Part shown: positions 56,396 through 64,000 of the stretch, piece by piece
How positions within the stretch are numbered: the stretch's first letter is position 1
Layout of the letters: each line of letters starts with the position of its first letter
DNA from: Lotus japonicus
Taxonomy: Eukaryota; Streptophyta; Magnoliopsida; Fabales; Fabaceae
DNA: 64,000 bases
Assembly (NCBI RefSeq): GCF_012489685.1
Contig: NC_080044.1
Location: 71,224,732-71,288,731 of the forward strand
Direction: 5' to 3'
Notes under the pieces: generated by a model
The model's database searches: none
Told to the model about the DNA's origin: nothing
What the model saw: only the letters and a program-made list of their open reading frames with translations
Translations under genes and position numbers: made by a program

Positions 56396-59300
56396 ATGCA
56401 TTTCTTCAGTCCAGTAACTCCCGGCCAGGTCGATTCAAGCTTCTTCCGCTCTCAGATCTTGCTCCGATCACTATGATTTCTCACCGCTACTGTGCGCGAT
56501 TTTGTTTTTCATTTTCATTTTCCGATGCTTGCAGGTCTCGTTCTTGCTCGGAATCGTTCCAGTCATTGTAGCGTGGATTTCTTCCGAGATTTTGGAGTAT
56601 CGCAAAAACTCCGTCCCCTCCAAACTGTAAGTTTCATCGATTCTTCTTATATAGCTAGCGTGAGTCTCTAATTTCGCGTGCTGGTACTGTAGAATGTGTG
56701 CGTTTTCTGGAATGTAGCGTCTGCGACTTTGGAGATTGTCATAGTTGCGTGTAATTTTGCAATAAGCTATTAACTGTTGTTTTCAATTTCTTAGAACTGA
56801 TTTTTTTTCTTTCTATAATGTGATTATGAGCTAATTAATAACATAATTGGATAAGTTTCTCTTTTGCCAGAATCAATTTTGGTATGTAGAAGCTAATTAT
56901 AAAAGCAATTAAATGGCAGAGTTTAAGTATTTAGGGAGTGAAAAATCTTGTTGGGAGGTTGTTCCAAGAATATTGTGAGAAGGGAGAGAAGAAAAGTAAG
57001 AATTTGTTGTTTGTATTCCTTATGGAAGTTTTTGTCTCTTCTAGTAGGCTCTCGGACATCAGCTTAGTTGAAGTGCGCAGTGATGTCGTTAAAGATGAAG
57101 ACAAAGAAGTTTTATTGGAGGGAGGAGCTCAACAGCCAGCTTCCCCAAAACCTCGAGGCTTAACTGCCTCATCACCAATTTTCCGGTTTGTAATTCATGT
57201 AGTTCTGGCTTTTGCTTGTTTAAATTGTGGTTTTGTATTTCTGTCTTTGCTTAAACTAATACTCTCGGGGTACTTGGCCTATTCCAGATTCCTTTTGATG
57301 GATGAATGTTTCCTTATTGAAAACCGTTTGACGCTTAGAGCAATGTAAGTGAATCTTATGATAAGAGAAAAATTTATATATTTGTATACGTGGATCAAAC
57401 TGTTCACATCTGTTTCCTTCACTCTTTTGCTGTTACAGGTCTGAATTTGGTCTCCTTTTAGCTTACTTTTATTTGTGCGACCGCACTGATTTCTTTGGCT
57501 CATCCAAGAAGGTAAATAATTTTATGCTTGCCACTAATCTTGGGATTGGATAGTCACTTTAGAGTATTGCGGCATGACATTTTAGCTTGATTCCAACTGT
57601 CATCTTTATGGTGTTTCAACATAATTGCATCTTTTGTTGTAGTACTCCATGTTTCTGTCATTGGCGTAGCCCTCATTGACAGACACCTTCATTTGGTTTT
57701 CAAACACTGGTACAAGGGATTTTTTTAGTACATATTGAAATTCTATCATAATACTCCTAAATATTAGATATCCATTTGTTGAAATCATAAGGAAACCTAT
57801 AGCAGAATGAAGAAAAAAAAAATTGGTCATGTTTGTTTTGCAAGATGAAAATAAAACATAATTAGCTGAAAAGTGGAGATCAGTGGAAGAAGTATTAGAG
57901 AGAAACAATCCAGTCTTACCGTATTTCCCTGATTTCTTGTAAGCTCGGTATTTTGGAAAAACCTTCATAGACCTTCCCCGAATTTTAATGGTTTTGAAAT
58001 ACCGGGTGGTCCATTTGAAATTTGGAAAAAATCCAAGGAAAATTGAACCATTTCTCTGGAAGAGTTCCCTGGCAAACCATTGAACTCAATCATAAAGAGG
58101 GGGTGGAGGCGGTGAAAGAATGGAATTACTTGTCCCATGAATACATGCACAATTTACCAACTTAGCAGCAAGAACCCAACGCAAATGGTCATAGGGCATA
58201 ATTTAGTCTTCCAAATTGTGTGGGGCTTTATCCATGAAAATATTTATATGTCTTTGAAAAACTTGTTCGTCATATAGCTGTCATGCATTACTGATATGAC
58301 ATTTTTGGTGGTCGATCATCTGTTTTTGCAGAGTTACAATAGAGATCTCTTCCTATTTCTCTATTTTCTCCTCATCATAGTTTCAGCTGTGACTTCCTTT
58401 AAGATACATAATGACAAGTCACCATTTTCTGGGAAATCCATACTTTACTTAAATCGGCATCAGACTGAAGAATGGAAAGGCTGGATGCAGGTTGGTCACT
58501 CTTTCAATTCATATTACTGAAGTCTGAAGTGGTCTCTGTCATTTATGATTGAAATACTTTCTGTGCAACTTCTGAATTATGATAGTTCAGGTCCAGAATT
58601 GATAAATTTAGTATTACAAAGGAAGCACAATTCAGTTTTGGTCTATATTTTTTCATCAGATCTTCTGATTATTCAATTCTTGTGGTGCTTAATTTAATAT
58701 TGTAAATTCTTCAAAATTTAACTTTCCATATTTCTACCATTTGATATTGTCACAGGTTTTGTTTTTGATGTACCATTACTTTGCTGCATCTGAATTCTAC
58801 AATGCAATTCGTTTGTTCATTGCTGCATATGTCTGGATGACTGGATTTGGGAACTTCTCATATTATTATATTCGCAAAGATTTTAGTCTAGTAAGATTTG
58901 CTCAGGTATGCCATTTTCTAAAACTATAGAAGGTTGCTTTTTCAACTTTGGTCTGTTTGGTCTGTACTAACTTTATCATCTTCCGTGCTTTTTCTGGTTG
59001 TGCAGATGATGTGGCGGCTTAATTTCTTGGTATTGTTCTGTTGTCTTGTACTTAACAACAGTTACATGTTATACTACATCTGCCCCATGCACACTCTTTT
59101 CACTCTTATGGTTTATGGGGCACTTGGAATTCTCAACAAGTACAATGAGATTGGCTCAGTCATTGCTGTAAAATTCATTGCTTGCTTCTTGGTTGTTGTC
59201 ATACTATGGGAGATACCTGGAGTCTTTGAATGGGTTTGGAGTCCATTTACATTCATGCTCGGTTAGTAACATTTATGATGTTTGGCTACACGCTTGAAAC

Positions 59301-61438
59301 CACAGCAGATCATGCTGACTGTAATGTTCCTTTGAACTCACAGGTTATACAGATCCTTCCAAATTGCAACTTCCCCGCTTGCATGAATGGCATTTTCGCT
59401 CAGGGCTTGATCGCTACATATGGATAATAGGAATGATTTATGCTTATTATCATCCAACTGTAAGTTTCTCTTCTTTTTTTCTTTGAACTAATTGAGACCA
59501 ATCTAACATTTACTTACCCTCTGATCGAGTGATACTCTGAAGTGGGAGAAATATCTGATTTCTTTATCTCTTCCTTTCTTTTTTCCTCTAAGTTTAGCAC
59601 TTTAGTAACTATTAAAGGTATTAATAGGTTGAGCGATGGATGGAGAAGTTGGAGGAAGCAGAAATCAAGCGCAGAATATCAATAAAAGCTACTGTTGTGC
59701 TGATATGCTCTGTGGTATTATATATTTCTAGTGATATTATTGTATTGGTACACCTTCAATTTGTATTATTTTTGTGGCACTGACCAATTGAGTTAATTTC
59801 TAGGTGGGTTATTTATGGTTTGAGTATATATACAAGCTCGACAAGCTCACATACAATAAATACCATCCTTATACCTCATGGATTCCCATAACGTATGTCC
59901 ATTTTCCTTGATTTTTTTGGCCCTTGAGCTATTCAAGGCCTTTCTACTTATTAATGTGAATCTGTTTTATTTAACAGGGTTTACATATGTTTGCGAAATG
60001 TTACACAAAGTCTTCGTAGCTATTCATTGACCCTTTTTGCGTAAGTTGTCTTTGTAAACTACAGCTCTTATTCATCTCTCCCTGCTCCATTTCTTCCTCC
60101 CTCATAAACATGCACCAACGTGCATTCATATTTAATGAGCTAATTTATGTTGAATGCTGTCAAGTATCCATATGAATATGATGCATAGCTTCCTTTTACT
60201 TTGTTTAAGGTTGTTAGTTTATGAACTAATTTTCCATTGCTTCTACTTTCTGCTAGATGGCTTGGGAAGGTTACACTGGAGACCTACATCTCCCAGATCC
60301 ATATCTGGTTAAGGTACTCAGAAGCTGATTTTTTTGCTTTTAACATTTACCAGTGCTTTACTAGATAGACTCGTTTGGTTACACCTTTCAATGTTAAGCA
60401 TGTAACTTTGAAATCCATTTTTTTCTTTTGGGATTTAACTTTGAATATCTAAAAACACTTTCCTAGTTTTTTTTATATATAACTAATAAATAATTTCAGT
60501 TATTCCAATTTACTATAGCATAAAATTACAAATTTTTTACAGACATCATAGCAACAAATAATGCTTTACAATAGTAATGAGTATTTTAAACTGTTTTACT
60601 TAAAGAAATTTTACTGATCGAAACAAAGCTTTTCAGTTTAAAAAATTATTAAACTTTAGTGAATGTTGAAGTGGAAAAGGCATAGCATACGGCCGTGGAT
60701 AATTAATTACATGCACAAAAGGTTATATGTTGCATGCCTGATGCAACTTGTGTATGTGTATAATTATTTCTTTGTTTTCTATCAGTTATTAATTGTTTGT
60801 TTCTCTGTCATGGGTTGATTTCAGGTCAGCTGTTCCAGATGCTCAACCCAAATTGTTGCTTTCCCTGATCCCAGACTACCCGATGTTGAACTTCATGCTT
60901 ACTACTTCCATATATCTTGCAGTAAGTAAACAGCATAGATGGATTGAGATTATTTATGTTGATTTATTCTGATTTATATCTACTTGCCTGCAGATTTCCT
61001 ATAGGCTCTTCGACCTGACCAATACACTGAAAGTGGCATTTGTGCCCAGCAAAGATAACAAGCGTCTTACATCCAACTTTATTACAGCAACAACACTCTC
61101 AGTTGTTTTATATTCTCTGTCCTTTGTCTTCCTTAGGATACCTCAAATGTGGGTGAGTGCTATTACTCTAACTTGATATGGTTTGAGTCATTTATACATC
61201 CTTACTTCTGGAAAAAAAATTGGGCTCTTCAGGAGTAGGTACTTGATCCATTCAAATACAAACATCTGACATGTACATGGACATGCGCAGATGCGCTTTT
61301 CATGCATGTATGCTTTACATAAATGAAATGCAGTCGACTTATGTACAACAGCATAAATTGAAATTTCTATTTGCATCTTATAGCATTATGCATCTATCTA
61401 AATACTCTATCTAAATACTCATGAACTTGCAGGTTTGA
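56396..61438 (+). CDS. RWA: REDUCED WALL ACETYLATION (RWA) protein, Cas1p-type acyl transfer
   Basis: Sixteen exons can be placed by GT-AG and frame: 56396-56428, 56535-56626, 57045-57185, 57288-57344, 57439-57511, 58332-58490, 58756-58905, 59006-59261, 59344-59459, 59628-59714, 59804-59892, 59978-60040, 60257-60313, 60825-60921, 60994-61152, 61433-61438; 544 residues, the usual RWA size. The start [17 protein letters not shown] matches the family N-terminus. An acidic loop ([13 protein letters not shown]) is followed by many transmembrane helices and [53 protein letters not shown] and [15 protein letters not shown]. RWAs are Golgi membrane proteins thought to supply acetyl groups for O-acetylation of xylan, xyloglucan and pectin. 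Exon 3 has a NAGNAG acceptor (57044 or 57047). The last exon adds only Val-stop; reading through the donor would end at 61176 instead. Confidence 0.92.
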
Positions 61439-62280
61439 GAATTTAGACATGTATAGTATATGATGCTGCAAGCTTCTATGCCAGTTTCCAATGCACACAG
61501 AAGAAACTGCAACTGCTACAATTGGTTTATTGGCAAGCCAAAACTTTACCGAAAGACGCGAAGTCTTATCTACAGAAGGAAGAGTGATCATTCTAATAGG
61601 CTAGTGGCTCCAATATTTGAGAGTTGAAAGTTGTATAGATAAGAGAGTGGCGGATGGCATGCCTAGTTTTAATCATGCAACCTCATTCTTTTTGTCAGTG
61701 TTGTAAAATAATAATGCTTGTAATCCCATAGGACTTTATGTCAAATAGTGCGTGCCATTTTTAACTTATGTATCTTGACCAAACTCAATTTTGTGAGAAG
61801 TAACCATATAACTGTTTCTAGATTTTTTTTAAAAATGATTACTTTTATATTCCAAAATACATGTGAGATTAACTTCACATATATCAATTATGTATTAAAT
61901 AATAGTAAAATTTTATAGGTATGGTCTCAAATTTCACATTGGGATTATATGTTTTCCTATTTTTGTGATAAATTTGAGGCTTAACTGCTCAGGAAACTTA
62001 AGGAGCCATTCGGGGGATAGACACTCCTACAGTATCATCTCTAAGTAAACAAAAAGAAATGCAAGAATATGCTCTAAACCAAAACAGACAGATTGAAAGT
62101 CATGACCTAGATTTTCTAAGTGATCTGCCTGTATATAATTTTTGTCCCCCTTAATACACCCCTCAGCTCTGCAATCACATGTGAGATCACAATGTATTTT
62201 GTGTTCTGTAATTACATGTGAAATCTAAATTATTATTTGCACTTTGCTGCTTTTGTTTTCCCATGCATTTAGCAAGCTAA
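61439..62280. other. RWA 3' UTR and flank
   Basis: No further gene. 'aaaataataatgcttgtaa' near 61705 would fit a polyadenylation region. Confidence 0.45.
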
Positions 62281-62286
62281 TTGCTA

Positions 62287-62322
62287 GAAAACGTGTGATT
62301 ATTTCAAAGAAAACGTGTGATT
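62287..62322. repeat. micro-insertion with 14-bp direct repeats
   Basis: gaaaacgtgtgatt (62287-62300, 62309-62322) flanks only 8 bp, atttcaaa. It is the shortest insert seen. Confidence 0.65.
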
Positions 62323-62404
62323 TATGCTTACATTATATTTACGGAAAGTTTTAATGTAACATAAGACGGATTTTTATCAGTTTTTTTGTTGTACAGAGGA
62401 AAGC

Positions 62405-62860
62405 GGCTTTTTTTTTAAGAAAAAAGAGTTTTCATGACTGAAAAGTGAATACAACCCTTCAAGGGGAAAGGAAAAACCTCAAAATCCGCCGAACCAGCCC
62501 CCAACAACCACCAAAGAACAGAAATACCAAAAGAAACTTAGACCAAACCGGAAAAAACCACGAAAACCCACACAGAGGAACATAAAAATGTAGAGCCTCT
62601 AAAGGAGGGCTGGCCAATCCTGCCTTAATTCCTCTGCAAGGCTATGAATGGAGGATGGAATCATCATCGCTGCTAAGGAAACCTAGGCCCGCCGATTTAT
62701 CCATCATCCACCTTCTTTGCCCGCATGAAATTGAGGGCAAGAGATAGTAGGGGGCTTGGCAGACGACGAGTAGCCAAAATTACCTTTTCACTTGTTTTCC
62801 TTGGCCGTCCACGTAGACTGCGTGGACTCGCTGAGAACGCGGGTTTTTATCAATTTAATG
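62405..62860 (-). mobile_element. probable L1-type 3' tail
   Basis: On the minus strand the sequence has the T/G-rich 'ttctgttctttggtggttg'-type leader and ends in a short A/T run, as many plant L1 3' UTRs do. No ORF with RT motifs. Boundaries uncertain. Confidence 0.35.
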
Positions 62861-62880
62861 CAATGTAGTGCCTTATTATA

Positions 62881-62921
62881 AAATACTAGGCACGCTCTTA
62901 CGAGAAAAAAATACTAAGCAC
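62881..62921. repeat. possible micro-insertion, 13-bp repeats (one mismatch)
   Basis: aaatactaggcac (62881-62893) and aaatactaagcac (62909-62921) flank gctcttacgagaaaa. Confidence 0.45.
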
Positions 62922-63525
62922 TATTCATTATTAAATAATTTATTGTGTTATTTAATTTTTCTAATATAAAACTTATCGTTAATAACTAATGTTTAATAGT
63001 TTAAATACATTATAATATTACTTAACGTTAAATAAGTTCATAAAACTAAACAAAATTATTAAATTATCTTATTCACATATATTAATAAATGATTTTTCTA
63101 AAGTTATAATGATCAATTCTTTGTAAATTAATATTATTTATTCATAATTAACATGTTTTTTTTTAAATTATAATTAAAAATTATCTTATTCACATATATT
63201 TATAAATGATTTTTCTCAAGTTATAATGATCAATTCTTTGTAATTATAATTAATTATTTCTAATTATATATTTGACCACTTAGAATTTCAAGCATTAAAT
63301 GATTTTTTTTCATATAATGCTCTCATGAGAATAATAAATGAGGAGATATAAAAATACATTTTAAAGGGTAAAATAATAAAATAAATAATAATTGCATTTA
63401 GTGTCTTTTTTCTCTTTCTAGACATTTAGTAAAGAATTAATGTAGAATTTATTAATAAATAATTTATTATATTATTTAATACTTAAATATTACATTAAAT
63501 TAAATTTATTTATATTTTTAAACTC

Positions 63526-63568
63526 AAATAGTAATTATATTTTTTTTGAAAGAAAATAGTAATTATAT
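63526..63568. repeat. micro-insertion with 15-bp direct repeats
   Basis: aaatagtaattatat (63526-63540, 63554-63568) flanks tttttttgaaaga (13 bp); the minus strand reads TCTTTC then A-run. Confidence 0.7.
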
Positions 63569-63572
63569 TAAT

Positions 63573-63576
<4 letters not shown>

Positions 63577-63606
<30 letters not shown>
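63577..63606. repeat. AT dinucleotide microsatellite
   Basis: About 14 uninterrupted TA units. Confidence 0.9.
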
Positions 63607-63607
<1 letters not shown>

Positions 63608-64000
63608 CTTGTAATATTAATAATTAATTACTCATGGTTGACTTGAAATATTTGTTGGTTACACTTGGAAAGTATTTTATTGAAATATAATATTAATGAA
63701 TAATTTATGTATTATATAAAATGTAGCATTTAATAGTATATTGGATTCAATTTTACTTTTATGGATATAGATTAAACACGTGATTTAAACCCATTGCTAT
63801 GTTTGGATACTAGTTGGCAGCAGTCTAATTTCTAAACAGATATTAACACTCAATTCAAGTCAAAAAAATTAACGTAACTTTTCTTAAGCTCTTATGAACT
63901 AGAATGAAAACCGTTCAGGTTCACTTAGCTAATATCTAAATACACACTATATATACTTGCATATATAAATATAAGCGGGTTAAACTCTTATAGTATTGAA

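Larger units (their letters stand above)
62922..64000. other. AT-rich intergenic DNA
   Basis: No gene. It contains an internal repeat of 'attatcttattcacatatattataaatgatttttct' (near 63065 and 63180) and the AT microsatellite below. Confidence 0.5.

Overview
This is a 64-kb window of plant nuclear DNA. It shows GT-AG introns, AT-rich intergenic DNA, 5S-bearing Cassandra TRIM, Copia, L1, SINE, MULE, hAT and Helitron sequences, plant LRR receptor kinase and RWA genes, and plant-type serpins with one conserved intron. The texture and serpin type suggest a eudicot, probably a legume; that placement is an inference.

Layout. 1-165: probable 3' end of an unidentified gene. 0.2-3.6 kb: transposon debris with a complete Cassandra-type element. 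3.9-5.0 kb: acidic nuclear protein gene 1. 6.6-9.0 kb: a related gene with a glycine-rich tail, split by a hAT-like element. 10.2-11.1 kb: FAR1-related pseudogene. 11.5-14.6 kb, minus strand: an intact two-exon subfamily-XII LRR receptor kinase. 16.0-17.6 kb: acidic protein gene 2. 19.5-54.2 kb: an array of six serpin loci (S1-S6), each followed by a decayed exon-2 relic of the acidic gene. S1, S2 and S6 look intact. S3 has one nonsense codon, S4 has lost its promoter and 5' end, and S5 has a large internal deletion. The array is interrupted by a nested SINE / TA-element / MULE (27.9-30.2 kb) and by a probable Helitron (30.2-40.5 kb) holding RPA and helicase relics and a Copia element. 54.4-56.1 kb: LINE or retroelement remnants. 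56.4-61.4 kb: a 16-exon REDUCED WALL ACETYLATION (RWA) gene. The rest is AT-rich DNA with an L1-like tail.

Two themes stand out. First, the serpin array is a segmental duplication whose unit is part of the acidic-gene intron plus exon 2 plus downstream DNA plus a whole serpin; the copies differ sharply in the reactive-centre loop, most with a Gly-run/Pro-run loop. Second, more than a dozen tiny insertions (8 to about 30 bp) ending in a homopolymer A/T run are flanked by direct repeats of 9-17 bp; they look like extremely 5'-truncated target-primed insertions. Two sit inside sequences whose paralogues in this window show the empty site.
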